A stretch of DNA of 64,000 nt from Paramecium octaurelia (taxonomy: Eukaryota > Ciliophora > Oligohymenophorea > Peniculida > Parameciidae), in NCBI GenBank assembly GCA_905182995.1, contig CAJJDP010000046.1, positions 438,488 through 502,487 of the forward strand, written 5' to 3'. A model generated the notes under the pieces. That model was not told the DNA's origin. It saw only the letters and a list, made by a program, of their open reading frames with translations, and did not search any database. Below, one piece after another: positions 36,182-49,876 of the stretch (positions are counted from its first letter, which is position 1; each line of letters opens with the position of its first letter). A program made the translations under genes and the position numbers.

Positions 36182-37562
36182 TATAAGAGAATTCGTTAAA
36201 TTTATTAATATTTTTAATACAGTTAAATGAATTAAGATTAAATAATTGAATATGCGGCTCATAAGATTTATAATTATCTATAACTTCATAATTGCAATTT
36301 AGCCTATCAATTTATTGATTTACACAAATAAAATATATGATAGTGGAGTTTTAAAATAAATTTATAAAGTAATTGTCAAAATTGATACTGGGTGAATTAC
36401 AATTTAGATACTTTGGGCAATTTTGATAGGAGCACTGAAATGGTGGAAAAGTAAAGTAAAATATCATAAAATATTAGAATAGAAAAATCAAAATGGTGAG
36501 TGTTTTTAAAAGTAATTCAGTTGATAATTATTATATATACTTTGGGATTTTTTGATAATATTAGATATACTAAAAATATTGTGAGTATGTTAAATTTGAT
36601 TTGATACTTATTAGAAGTTTAATATATCATAATAGATTGCTTAGAGTAATTTATAGATTTAGGTTGATTAATATGTTTATATATAATGAAATACTAAAAA
36701 ATGAGATTCTAATTAAATTAATAATTTTATCGAAAATTCTTAAAGAGAATAATTCTAAAACATATATATTAAGAATTTATCAATAGGATGGATAAACTTA
36801 AATGTCTATACATTATATCATACTTAATATTATTTATTATTCATGTTGCCAGGCTAACTAATCAGCATCATATCTTTGGTATTAATTTATCTATAAAAGA
36901 ATATTAATTTGATTATATATTAATCACAAATTCTATATACATCTAATTTATTTACTTCAACTAAGTTCATAGTCATAAATACCTTGATAGTCCTTCTTAT
37001 TTTTTCATGAAAAAACAATAAAGTTTAGATTATACACTTATAGAATATATTCAACTAATACGATAAATTTCTAGAGCAATAAATTGGAGATATTTAATTC
37101 TTTATACCCACATGTAAATAGAAGTTTTAAAATTTTCAAGACATCATTAAATATAAACAAGCAAATCTATTGAAAATTATAAAAAATCTATTATTTAAAT
37201 ATTTTACATATTCCTGAGAATAGCAGATAAATATATGGATATCCTAAAGCCAGCAATCTACAATCTGATCTAATTTAAACCTGGATAAGATTAGAAATAC
37301 TCCTTTTTATGGTTTACAATTTGATATTTAAGAAAATTAGCGGTGTTTTTTTTTAAATTTTAAATTTTATTATTGCAATATTTAGAAAGGCACAGAAATA
37401 TCAGTATATAGATGTGTTAGTTAAGGTTGGAAGGGTTTATGTAAGCACTCAATATGAGATTATTGAATGTTTATTGCAAGGATAGCACTATATAAAAAAT
37501 TGATTAAGAAATAATCGAGATTTGTTAAATATTTAAAAAAATAGATATTTATATTTGATTGT
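36182..37562. other. Longest intergenic region in the window
   Basis: About 1.38 kb of AT-rich DNA between a coiled-coil gene and RPSA. I looked at all frames: only short chance frames occur, and no structured RNA is evident. It may contain regulatory DNA for the ribosomal protein gene. Confidence 0.5.
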
Positions 37563-38393
37563 ATGAGCAGAAAAGAATAAGACATCAAAAGATTGATTGC
37601 TTCATAAGTAAAAATGTTATTTAGATTTCTCTTTAGTGCCACGTTGGAACAAAACAACTTCATTTTGACATGAAGAGATATGTATCTCATAGAAGTGATA
37701 ATGGTTCATACATCCTCAATTTAGAGGAAACCTGGTAACACATTAAGTTGGCTGCCAGAGTTATTGCTGCAATTGAATAACCTCAAGATGTTATGGTATG
37801 AGAAACATGAATAATTCAGGTTGTTTCATCAAGACCAATTGGTTAAAGAGCAGTCATTAAGTTTGCTCACTACACATTAGCCAGTTCAACAAGATCAGCA
37901 AGATGGACACCAGGTACATTGACAAATCAATCCAACAGTGCCAGTGGTAAATTCTAAGAACCATAATTGTTGATTGTCACAGACCCTCATTTGGTAAGAA
38001 TATTTGAATTAATATATTTTATAGGATAGATAAGCTATTGTTGAAGCCTCATACGTTAACATTCCAGTCATTGCCTTGTGCAACTCTGACACTCCATTAT
38101 AATATGTTGACATCCCCATCCCAGTTGGAAACAGAGAAACCAAATCCATTTCAATGATCTATTGGTTGTTGGCTAGAGAAGTCAAAATATTAAGAGGAGA
38201 ATTGAGACAAGGTATCTATTGTTAATATTCAATTATTTTAGATGAAGAATGGGATGTTTTGGTTGATTTGTTCTATCACAAGGAAATTACCAACGATTAA
38301 TTGGGCATCACAGACAATTAAGTCAAATAAGAAGTTGAAGGTGAAGATCATGAAAATTAAGCTGAAGGCGAAAAGGCAAAATAAGACTGGTGA
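37563..38393 (+). CDS. RPSA: 40S ribosomal protein SA (uS2)
   Basis: A 238-aa protein with introns at 37608-37636, 37796-37819, 37994-38024 and 38212-38241. It shows the uS2 signatures: [74 protein letters not shown] and [20 protein letters not shown]. The C-terminal tail is acidic and short ([20 protein letters not shown]). It lacks the extended laminin-receptor tail of animals, as in other protists. It sits on the 40S subunit near the mRNA exit. Codon use is more GC-leaning than its neighbours, as expected for a highly expressed gene. The first exon is short (15 codons). Confidence 0.97.
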
Positions 38394-38470
38394 TAAAATA
38401 TATTAATATTATGTAAAGTACATGTACAAGGAATGCGTTTAAATTTATTAAATTATATTATTATTTCTTA

Positions 38471-38957
38471 ATGAGTAATACTTTTAAGTCTGCAGGCAAT
38501 ACTCTTGCCAAAGGGAATGACTTAGGATAAACTAACCAAAGTTTCGGTGGCTCTCAAAACCCTGCTTCTTTAAAGGGGAAATTGATGAGCTTGGAAGTAT
38601 TAAAAATATCCATCTTAGGAAACAATCAAAGGGATTCAAGATGAGATGAATTTCCACAAAAAAGAAGTTTAAATACTCAAATCAGAAAAAGATACCTTAG
38701 AATCCGTTTTGAGCATGAAAACTCAAGATGTCAAAAAGACTCTTACCAATGAGCTTATGAGAATAGAGGAGGAAATGAAAAGGTATGGACTAATCTATGT
38801 AATTAGACACTTTGCACATCAAAAGGCTGAAAATTCAAGATTATAATAATAAATCACAGCATTAAAAGGAGAAAAGACTGCTCTACAATAATAATTGTTA
38901 GGATTACAGAGAAGAATAGCTGAGTTGGAATTATAAGTTGGTTAAGAACAAGCCTGA
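38471..38957 (+). CDS. Small coiled-coil protein, 146 aa
   Basis: Introns at 38597-38618 and 38783-38806 give a single 146-codon frame. The N-terminal 25 residues are Ser/Asn/Gly-rich (MSNTFKSAGNTLAKGNDLGQ). The rest is a continuous coiled coil (KGIQDEMNFHKKEVQILKSE through LQRRIAELELQVGQ). It lies 78 bp after RPSA on the same strand. I do not recognise the family. Its size and build would suit a small basal-body or tubulin-associated protein, but this cannot be shown. Confidence 0.8.
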
Positions 38958-39031
38958 GTAGTAATATAACCCTAAAATTTATAATAATTTAATTTTGTTA
39001 TCTTATATTCATTAGCCATTAACATTCAAAT

Positions 39032-40199
<1,168 letters not shown>

Positions 40200-40413
40200 T
40201 TTAATAAATATATTTATATTTTATGATGATCTTATTCTTGAAATAACTTCTGATTTCTATTATATGAAATACAAAAATTATGGAGATGATGTAATTAGGT
40301 ATTATTAATTATTACAATTTTAGGTATTATTATTTAATCTATTGAGAATAGAGTGAAATGCATCTTAAATAATTATATTTCATTCCCCAATTATTATTAT
40401 TTTATACAATCTA

Positions 40414-41863
40414 ATGTTTTAGGATCCAGAAGAGAAAGATATGATTGGCGATCTTCTTAATGGTATGTCAAAATACTAAAGCACTATTAGATAGTTTTGA
40501 AGCAGAAAAAACAAAAAAATCATATTCTAACAATAGACCCCCTGCATTGGAAATTAAATAATACCAAAAGGCCTCGCCTGTTTATCAACCCAAGGTCTAT
40601 TCACCTTAGGTTTAACATAAAGCAAAGTTGTTAATTTGTTAATTCAAGTTCTTACGATTTAGATTTACGACTAACAAAAATACCTGTTTAGCAAAGTGCT
40701 CCCAATTCAGCCTTAAAAGCCAAATCATATGATTGCATGACTTAATTTATTCCAGAAGAAGAAACAAGTCTCGATGGAGATTTAGTAATCAAAAATTCAT
40801 AATAAAAAAGATATCTAAATGCAAGGATTAAAATGGTGCAAGAAGCATTTAAAAGCAATTCTAAGAAGGATCTGTTGCAATCAAAGATTTGATATTCAGT
40901 AGACTAGAAAAGGGCTTCGTGTCCTTGTCAAAGGATGTATTTGGTAATTATGTCATTTAAAATCTTCTCGAAAATGGTATGAATTTTAACTAAAGGTAGG
41001 AACTCCATTACAACAATAAAAAATGCTTGTAATTTTATAGCCGCACACTTAACAACTTGCATTTCATCAATACGGATGTAGAGTCTTATAAAAGCTGTTA
41101 TAAAATTCCCATAAAACTCCAGAGTTTAAAGTTTTATTTGATTCAATAAAGGGGAAAGTCAGAGAATTAGTCATAGATCAGCATGGAAATCACGTAGTGC
41201 AAAAGCTAATCTAACTAATGGAAGGTGATGTTAGCCTCTGGGTTTTAGACGGAGTTGAAGGACAAATAAGCAAGTTGGTTACAAATTCTTTTGGATGCAG
41301 GATCATTTAAAAAGCTATTTCAATCTCAAACAATCATACCGAAAGTTAGATGATTGTTTTACAAGAAATCATGAAGATATCTCAAGAATTATGCATTTCA
41401 TAATATGGCAATTATATCATTCAGTAATTATTGAAAGATGGCCCAGAAGTTATCTAAATTGAAATTTAGCAAATTATCATGGATAAAATAGAAGAATATA
41501 GCTTGAATAAGTTTGGGAGGTATTTTCATTTTTTAAATTAAGTAATGTTGTTGATTGTGCAATCAAATGTTCAAATAATAAATTCAAATTAAAAATTATG
41601 GAGTTATTATTGAGTCAAAAGAATCATCCAGTTTTATTTGTAAGTCTCTCAAAAAATGCATATGGCAATTATGTTGTCTAAAACTTCCTTAAATTTTCTG
41701 ATAGTGAAATATAAAAAGAGTTTTATCTGAAAATTACAAACAATTAATAACTATTGTAAGAAATTTAATAATCACAATTTGGTATTTAACTAAATTAATT
41801 GTAGGTTAATACGTGTATTAGATGTTAACTTAGAAATTAGAACTTGAAGCTTTTAACTTATGA
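40414..41863 (+). CDS. Pumilio/PUF-family RNA-binding protein
   Basis: About 432-434 aa with six short introns (40463-40490, one near 40595-40622, 40785-40810, 40977-40999, 41520-41542, 41782-41804). The N-terminal 120 residues are Pro/Ser-rich. PUF repeats start near residue 125 with CKDQNGARSIQKQF. They go on through KDVFGNYVIQNLLENG, HQYGCRVLQKLLQNS, IDQHGNHVVQKLI, TNSFGCRIIQKAI, ISQYGNYIIQQLL, NKFGSNVVDCAIK, KNAYGNYVVQNFL and a partial last repeat. The repeats cradle one RNA base each. The N-x-x-Q residues typical of base recognition are present in several repeats. Such proteins usually repress or localise mRNAs through 3'UTR UGUR sites. The intron placement of the second one is uncertain by 6 nt. 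Confidence 0.92.
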
Positions 41864-42389
41864 TTCCTGTGTATGATTTGTTAATATATATTGTAATTAA
41901 AAAATACTTATATTTACTTATTACATATATTGCTTAATAATTCTATTGATTTCTGAATTTTTGTTATATTTTATAATTTTCTAAAGAGTATCCTCACTTT
42001 TCATTGTTTTTCAAGAAGAAAACACAAAGAAATAGATTCTAAGATTATACTCATAAATCCATAATTTAAATTATATAATCTTCAGGTTGAAACATAATAA
42101 AGAAGTTACTCTATCTTTCTACTTTAGAATAATTTATTTTGATGGAAATAGCTGAGTAGATAAATACGTTAATTGTTTATCTATTTATAATATAAATTCA
42201 TTTGATGTTGAAGATAAAATTCTGTTACGAATGATAATACAATATCCCATTAAATATTCCAAAGAATTAAGATCCCAAATAAAAATGCACAATGTGTTTA
42301 CCATGATTGTGGAATGAATATGATAATTAATAAAAATTTACTCAATATATGTTGATAAAAGTGATTTTTTATTAGTTATTATTAATTAT
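41864..42389. other. AT-rich spacer
   Basis: About 525 bp between the PUF and WASP genes. No frame or structure supported. Confidence 0.5.
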
Positions 42390-43714
42390 ATGACTGACAT
42401 CTTAAAGAATCCTAAGGTGAGATAAATCATTCAAGATGTTGTAGGAGGATGTGCGAATTAGACTGCAACAGTGCTTGAAATGACATTTGTGTAAGTATAC
42501 ACTGCGGATGAAGGTAAGCACAAATTTCATGGATCCAACATTGCAGGAATTCTGTGCTTTCTAATAGACAGAAGAGAAGGAAAAGTAAGATAATAATTTA
42601 TAGAAGTGCTTTTACTTGAGAGTTTATGATCCTGCAACTCTGTAAGTTCTATTTTCAATGGAACTTTGTTATGGAATCAAGGACTTTTGGTAACCTGTCC
42701 ATGGAATCGCCAATTTCTATAGCATTCCCATTTCTAAAGGTTTTATTGGCTTCTTGTTTCCAAATGTTGACGAAGCTACAAAGATAACGTAAAAGATTTG
42801 TACAAATGGTCCAACGAAACAACAATTAGAAGAAATTAATGTCTAAATTGAAAAAGAGGAAAAGGAGAAAAAGAAACTTGAAAAACTAGAAAAAGAAAAG
42901 GGAACAGTCAAAGGTGCATTTAAAGACTTTTTTGGATTGAATAAACAAGTCGAGAAGGTATAAAATTATTAGATATCAAATAGTAAGTATAAGTGAGTGG
43001 TCCAACCGGATTCAAAAGGAATTAATTAACATTTAATCTTGACACCGGAGAAATTAACTTAGATGAATTGCCTCCAGAGTTGATCAATGCTTTTAAAAAG
43101 GCAGGAATTACTAAAAAGGATTTACAAGATAAAAACCAAGCCAAAGAAATCTTCAAGGCTGTTGCTAATTTCAATGAAAATCCTACTGCTCCTCCCCCCC
43201 CTCCTCCACCTCCTCCTTCAAAACAACAATAATAATAGCAAGTATATTTTATTGCTTAATTAAGGTCGTTCCACCACCTCCTCCACCTCCAGCTAAAGGT
43301 GGTGCTCCACCTCCACCTCCTCCACCCCCTCCTCCTCCTCCTCCACCTCCTCCCCCTCCCAAAGGTGTTCCACCTCCTCCTAAAGGTCCTCTACCTCCCC
43401 CACCTCCTAAGCCACCTACTACTGGATAACCCCAAGTGACTTAGCCTAATACATAACAGTAATAGCAAGCTCCAAAACAACAACCTAAAAGTTAATCCAA
43501 TAGGAATGATCTATTGGCTGAAATTTAATAAGGTGTGAAGTTAAAACATGTTGAAAAGAATGAGTGTAAAGTCGATATAAAGGAAATGGACAAAAAACAA
43601 TAAGATGATTTATCAAGTTATTTAGCTTAAATGATGGCTCAAAGAAGAGAACAATTAACTAAAAATAGAAAGGATAGCTCTGATAGTCATAATTCTGGTT
43701 GGTCTGATGATTGA
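42390..43714 (+). CDS. WASP-family actin nucleation-promoting factor
   Basis: About 418 aa, with introns at about 42585-42603 (or to 42606), 42958-42983 and 43242-43264. The WH1 domain (residues about 10-130) contains FVQVYTADEGKHK and GILCFLIDRREGK, then FYLRVYDPATL. A GBD/CRIB-like block reads VSGPTGFKRNQ, followed by LPPELINAFKKAGITKKDLQ, the autoinhibitory helix of WASP. Two proline tracts (about 265-345) would bind profilin. A WH2 motif (DLLAEIQQGVKLKHVEK) binds G-actin, and the acidic end SGWSDD has the conserved Trp that contacts Arp2/3. All WASP parts are in the usual order. Regulation by a Rac/Cdc42-type GTPase is inferred; ciliates often lack classic Rho GTPases, so the upstream switch is an open question. 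Confidence 0.92.
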
Positions 43715-43789
43715 GGAGATCATAATAATGATATTATGAAAATTAAATAAAAATATAACCAATTAAAATATTGAAAGCTGAAATCTATC

Positions 43790-44082
43790 TCATTCTTTAT
43801 TGAGTTCATCTAAAATTCTTTGACATATTTAATTACAAAAAGCATAATTTTTATGTAGATAATTGATCACTTTTCCTAATTATAACTTTATTTCAATTCC
43901 GAAAATTAAATCTTCTATGAATCTCTTTTTTGGAATTACCTATCTTCACTTTCAGTTTGGTTATTCAAAGCAGTTAGTTTATGATTAATTTTTAATTAGA
44001 ATTTCGATAGCTATGATTAGGTTATTAAAAGAATGACTTTCTATTCGACCTTTGTTTGAATAATAAAGTTTATATTAGACAT
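43790..44082 (-). CDS. Possible small gene, unknown
   Basis: The minus-strand region starts MSNINFIIQTKVEQKVILLI, runs to about 43965, then continues in another frame with EIKLQLGKVINYLHKNYAFC and ends RILDELNKE at TGA 43790. An intron must switch frames near 43940-43965, but the obvious one (25 nt) leaves the wrong phase. The pieces look coding (Gln as TAA/TAG, amphipathic helix), so I list it as a partial model. Confidence 0.35.
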
Positions 44083-44275
44083 TTAACAGCAAATTTATCA
44101 ATGTCCTTTTTATAAACTTTAAATTAATATTTTATTATGTGTCTTTAGAAAGAAGTAACAGTAATCAAAATTATGTTTTATAATAATGATTTTATTAAGT
44201 AAAAGTAATAAATATATTTTGGAATATTACTTTAATATAGATTTGTATAAATAGTAATAAAATACAATTATAGTT

Positions 44276-45908
44276 TCATCTAATCATCTAAGGTAGTAAA
44301 ACAGTATTGATTGGTTAAGCTTATTCTTTTCTTGGGAAAGCATTCCAAAATCTCAAAGTCTCATCTCCAGCTCCAGTCACTATGGTTTCTCCATCTGGTG
44401 ACATTGCCAAAAATAGGACTCTAGAAGTATGGCCCATCAAAGTTGTAACCTAGAGTATGAATATTAAATACCTTTTATAAGGCAGGATATTTCCAACATA
44501 CAATTTAATTCATACTATAACCATGAGTTGATACGAATTCATTTACATTTTTACTAAACATCAAATTGCACACTTAAGAACCAGTGTCGATCCAATCTAA
44601 TTATTAAGTGGTTAGAGTATTGAAAAATCTAATGGTTCTATCTGCAGTTCCTCCGCCTGAAGATAGTAAACCATGTCTATGGGGTGACCAGGCAATAGCC
44701 TTTACAGCAGCCTAATGTTAATTAAATTTGGCTAATGGAATTTATGATCCCATTCTCCAAACAAACAATTTATTATCATTTCCTCCTGAGGCCAATTGAT
44801 ATTCATCAGGTGACCATTTCAATCCACAAACCTCTTATTTATGACCTTCAAATTTTCCAGTCTGTCTTTTTTATCTTGGATCATGTAGAATTATTGATCT
44901 ATCTTTAGAACCAGAACATAGAGTCTAATTTATGAATCATTATCTTACATTTCCACTCCAAGCCAAAGATCCAACTCTAGCAGAATGTCCTTCCAATATT
45001 TACATTCTTTTCATTTTCTCCTAATCATAAATATGCACTTCTCCTGAACCTGTTCCTATGGCCAATTAATTTCCTTAGGGATTCCATATCAATGAACAAA
45101 CCATGTCATTATTACCGAAATCACAGAACTTAGTTACTCTGTTGTTATAAGCCGACCACAAATATACACATGAGGATAGAGCCACTGATAATACGTTTTA
45201 AGAACTCCAATCTATTAGATTTAAATAGAAGTCATCTTATAATTGAGGAGCATCCAACACTTTAAATGGTACTTTGCTAATCTTTCTTTGGCTGAATTGA
45301 TAATCTTAACTATTTTAGTATTGTTCTCTGTAGTCCATTAGGTTTTAGTAAGTTTCCAAGACAGCTGGATTTATGTCTGACAATATTTTTCGTTTTGAAG
45401 GAGTATTGTCAGCAAAGCGCAATAAATTCTTTGATTCCCACTACAGCTATTCAGTTTATAATGGTTGTCCAAGCACATGCATTTTATAGATGTCTTTCAG
45501 TGTAACATTTCCTTAGTCTTTGTAATCACTACCTTTTTATGGTTCTTGATTCTCCTCCTCAATCTCTCTATATTAAAATTCCTCGTTTAGAGTCTACTTT
45601 TGACCACTTCTCAAAGGAATATACCTGCAGGTTTTTCCTTATTGTATTTATTTCTTAGGTGTACTGTCTTATTCCTATTCAATTTGGTCTATTGATTTAA
45701 TAATTATACTACCTCCATGATTAGCACTCTGAATGTCCACCTTATGTAGCAATCTAACAAGATCGCTGATGTCACAAGTTTTAGATTTAGAGAGATGTGA
45801 ATTTTCTTTATTTTATTTTGATGGTGAAATTTGTAATTTATCTTCAAAGCAGGATACTTCTATATCAATATTACGCTATTAGAGCATTTTTACAGTATTC
45901 GTTGACAT
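44276..45908 (-). CDS. Cdh1/fizzy-related APC/C activator
   Basis: A 528-aa WD40 protein with introns at 44925-44948 and 44450-44471. The N-terminus carries a KEN box ([11 protein letters not shown]). A C-box-like [10 protein letters not shown] follows (the usual DR[FY]IPxR has Cys in place of Asp). The DITPSKR-like [19 protein letters not shown] follows. Then comes a seven-blade propeller with typical blade motifs [53 protein letters not shown] and [20 protein letters not shown]. The last residues are Ile-Arg, the IR tail that docks on APC/C. The NLLRF-type spacing and the [11 protein letters not shown] start favour Cdh1/FZR over Cdc20. It targets cyclins and other substrates for ubiquitination in mitotic exit and G1. 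Confidence 0.93.
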
Positions 45909-47141
45909 TTTTTATAAAGGGTATTTGCAAACAGATATTAATTTAATTTACGTTAAACTTTATTTTTAATCACACTTAAAAAGGCAAAATAAATATTATT
46001 TATAAGTTCTTGTTTAATCAATCAACATATCTAGTATTAATTATTTATCACTAAGAATTGCACTAAAAATTTCCTCAATTTTTATTAATTATAAATCGTT
46101 GAATTTATATGAGTCATTTTTATTCTAATATTCCTTCTAACAGACATTAAAATATATATTATCACTCTTCCATTTAATTGTTGTAATTCGTATTTCTCAA
46201 AACCCTAGTTAGATAATTAACGAGTTGGAATTTGACAATTGGTAATTATGATTAATATATTCTCGTTTAATTTTGATGAAAATTGCATACTTCCTTTATT
46301 TCTCAGCAGAATTAAATCATTTTATAAAGGAGAGTGTAAAGATATTGGTAAATATTTTGTCGGAAGTAAATTATTAAATCTAAAAATTATTAATTTTTAC
46401 GATTTTACAGGATCTTTGTTCTGTGCAAATCTGCTTGTCACATATCTTGAACCTCCATTTATTAAATCGGTTTTCTTTTATTGATTCAATAATAGAATCC
46501 TTTTGTCGATAAATAAAAGGGACTTTATTTGATTTCATAATCTTTATAATGATCCTATTGTAATAACATCTTTAGAAATAAAATTAGTCACCTATATTTA
46601 AAAGTTCATTTATCTTTAAGTTCCATCTTAATTAATATTTGAGGTTTCTTAAAAAGGTTAAGTATTATTATAATCCATATTTATTTATAAAATACGGAAT
46701 AATATTTTAAAAATACTGCTAATTATCATTACCTAATATAAAATTAGAGATTTTATTTATTATAATAGTAAGTTTTAATATTATCTTTTTAATTAAAAAT
46801 AGATTTTGCATCCTTATTAGAATACGAAACAACTTCATTCACATCTTTCGTTTTACTTATTTTCAATTTAAATCTTATTTGGCCCATTTAATTATAACAA
46901 TTAAGCCAATTTCAACAAATTTAACTTATTTTTAAATAAAAAAACATTTGAATTTTCTCTTAATATTTAGTAGTAGGACTATAGTTTTAGTAAGCAATAC
47001 AGATTTGAATGAGCAAATTCCATAATGACAAATTACAGGGTTAATTAATTTGACCTTTAATTAGAAAATATTCGGGGTAGATGAGATATGTATTATAGCA
47101 TTATATATTTTTTTCTAATAAAAAGTGATAATTAAATTATT
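45909..47141. other. AT-rich intergenic region
   Basis: About 1.23 kb with no gene I can support. One 81-codon frame at 46239-46484 is open but has no TAA/TAG glutamines, no family likeness and no splice context, so I treat it as chance. Confidence 0.5.
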
Positions 47142-48751
47142 ATGCATCAGAGGATGAAAAGCGACATCAGATTCGATTAACTTAAGCTTGATTACTTATA
47201 AGGAAATAGTTCCAAAATACTAAAATCAGAACAAGACTCAACCTAACCTTCATAAACATTAATTGTTTAAGGAAACTTTCTTGAAAATAAAACAGACAGA
47301 CAACTATCTCCAATAATAAATAGCTTTAGGCCAAGACACAGGTTAAAGTAATGCCAGTCCCTTGCTTTGGATAATGACCCCGATGTTGAAGAGTTTTCTA
47401 TTTGGGGTGATTTGGAAGAGTTGCCTGTCGGAAATGATTAAAACAACCATATAATTTCTTTTTTGGAATTATACAAGTATCGATACGAAAAAACAACCAA
47501 GAAACCAGTATCTTGTTACAACGTTATTCTGATGACCAAAAAGTAAAATTCATGTTTATAAAGATCAGATTGATAAACAGACATTCAATAGCTAGGTTAA
47601 AATACTATGGAATAAACAAAATATAATGGATAGATTTTAGGGACTGGAGTAGATCAGGCAATCTTAATTCTTTGTGATATTTTAATTTGTTTTAGATTTT
47701 GCTCTTAAATTTGATAATTAATATAAATTTAATGGGTAACATGTGTGAATATCATGCAAGAAATGTATATAAGAATTGATAATTAAAAGTTAAATAATGA
47801 ATAAAATCTATAGCCTAAGTTGTTAGCATAACACAGATTCCAAGACATAGGAATTTACTTAGATGCAGGTGACATCAAAAATGAAGAAGTTGATGTGATT
47901 GTGGCTTAAACAGACTTAAACTTAAAGGTAATAGTGACACCTAATTTAGCTACCATACTACTTGATAAATAACGTTTCACCTTAAACAAAATAGCAGTTG
48001 TTAAAGTACATTTAATAAATTCGGGATAAATAAGCAGTATCTCATGGTGATGTCGTGCATTCTCATGCTGCAGAAGTATCAGAACTAATTATTATAATTA
48101 GCTGGAATTTGATTTTGTTTTTTATTGCGTATTGCCAAATGAAGATGATGAACCAATGAAATTAGCTAGAAATCACAATCCCAAAAACTTAAACCTGAAA
48201 TTACCAAAAAATGCTCATTAAAAATATTAGAAATAATTTATTTATGATTGCATGATGACTTGTCTTAAAGTAGCAGAAGAAATGGAAATTACGTCAATAT
48301 GTTTTCCTGTAATGAAATCAACCAAGTTCACAATATCTACAATTGCAACTATGCAAATGATTGCTGTTAAGAATTTTTTAGAAGAAAATGTTACAAAAAT
48401 AAAATTCCTGAGCTAAGTCAGATTTTGTATACAAGATGATAAGGATTAAGAATTATTCAAATGGGCATTTGATAAGGTGTTTATGGACACAGATGATAAT
48501 AGTGAAGCCAGTGATGAAGATTCACTCAATAATAATAGTGGTAATAGTGGGAGTGGTAGTGCAGGGAATTCTTTAAGTAAAAATGTAATTATACAATTTA
48601 TAAATGTAAGACTTTGTATGAATTATAACCGACTGTAAAAAAGACATAGCAAAAGAATTTTGAAGAGGATGAGTTTGTTAAGAGTTTCGGAGCTAATTAT
48701 TATGATAAATTCGAGAGTCCTTAGAGTGTTGGTAGAAAAATATCAATTTGA
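47142..48751 (+). CDS. Macro-domain protein (GDAP2-like region)
   Basis: A 476-aa model with seven introns (22-32 nt each) that leaves one frame from ATG 47142 to TGA 48749. The N-terminal 90 residues are Ser/Asn-rich with no domain. The macro fold starts near residue 215 with YLDAGDIKNEEVDVIVA (family: GDIxxxxVDaIVNaaN). It continues with DKQAVSHGDVVHS (the G-rich loop), CMMTCLKVAEEMEITSICFP and VKNFLEENVTKIKFLSQVRF. The key Asn of the ADP-ribose pocket is replaced, because VDVIVAQTD has Gln-Thr where NAAN is usual. So hydrolase activity is doubtful, though binding may remain. The tail is acidic, Ser/Asn-rich and ends QSVGRKISI. The fifth exon could be spliced differently. Confidence 0.75.
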
Positions 48752-48848
48752 TAATATATTAATACTTTTATTTATAAATTATTGTTATATATGGAAATGA
48801 ATTTTTATTAGAAAAGTGATATCATAAATTAAGAGAATTTCAAAGATA

Positions 48849-49876
48849 TTGATGTCTCTAATTGGTATGAATTTGTTGGTATTGGAAATCCCTATTATTA
48901 TAATAGTTATGTTCTTATTAAGTGTTGGAGGAAACTTAATATTGATTAAGATTTTTCAGAAAATTCAAAATTTATTTATCTGGAAAGTAGAGGATACAAA
49001 AAATAATCCTTCTAAGATGTTAACTGTAAACTGCTTATTAGTAATCACAATTATATGTAAGAACAAAAATTATCTAAGTTAAGATCTTTTTATGTTATTA
49101 CTCAATTGCGGGTTTTTTGTTTAGTTAAATTTGGAGTTGGGATTGCGAGACTTAAATATCATCATTAACACTCTCACCTTCATTTTACATCATTATTTAA
49201 ATTTGTTAAGCATAAACTTTGAACCTTACATATTGTTTTTGCAGTAATTTGTGGCTTAGACTATGGAGAATGAAGTTGAAAATTGAACAGAACTAGTCTC
49301 TTTTAGGATTAACTAATATTTTAAAAGTTTTTCTTTCCTTGCTAATCGTATTAATTCCGATTCTTACTCTAGTTTCATTGATCTTAGAATCATATATTAA
49401 TAACATTAGAGAATATTGTTTGGGTGCTTTAACTATGTTAAGTACTATTTCTTTTGCTGCTATTTGCATTATTCTATATACAAAACTCAAAGATTAATAC
49501 AGTATTGGCGATCATTACAGAGCTGTATTAATTTAAAGAAATATATTAGAATTTAAAATTCTTATCAATAGCAGTAATAATTTGCTCTCTAATTCGACCA
49601 TCGTTTAATTTTTTTTTCTCTTAAGAATTCTTTTGGAAATTGAAGCCTGGACTAGAATGCGATGAAGATGATGTAATCATTAGAAAATTACCTGATAAAG
49701 GTTTTCCATGGTAAATAATAAATAGATTTCTAAATAGGGCTGCTTTCTAATTAATTTATTCTTGTATCACTGATTTCATCCCTATTTATATATTATCATT
49801 GTTGTTTTCTCCTAACATATCAAAGAGAAAGACCTTAGTAGGTGCAAGCAATGATTCCGAATATATTTAAGAATGA
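48849..49876 (+). CDS. Polytopic membrane protein, possible GPCR-like
   Basis: A partial model. Exon 1 begins MSLIGMNLLVLEIPIIIIVM (span 1, then SVGGNLILI). After a 21-nt candidate intron it continues with further hydrophobic segments (LNIIINTLTFILHHYLNLL). Next come LGLTNILKVFLSLLIVLIPI and CLGALTMLSTISFAAICII, with a cytoplasmic-like end WKLKPGLECDEDD. The last span is IYILSLLFSPN before TGA 49874. Roughly six to seven spans can be counted, which resembles the GPCR at 58707-59714. Two introns near 49240 and 49560-49640 are not resolved, so the middle is uncertain. No ligand or channel motif is seen. Confidence 0.45.

Noticed and set aside
46239-46484. 81-codon plus-strand frame, MVIMINIFSF...
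   Set aside because: It contains no recoded glutamines, no splice context and no known domain. It sits in an AT-rich spacer where chance frames of this size occur.
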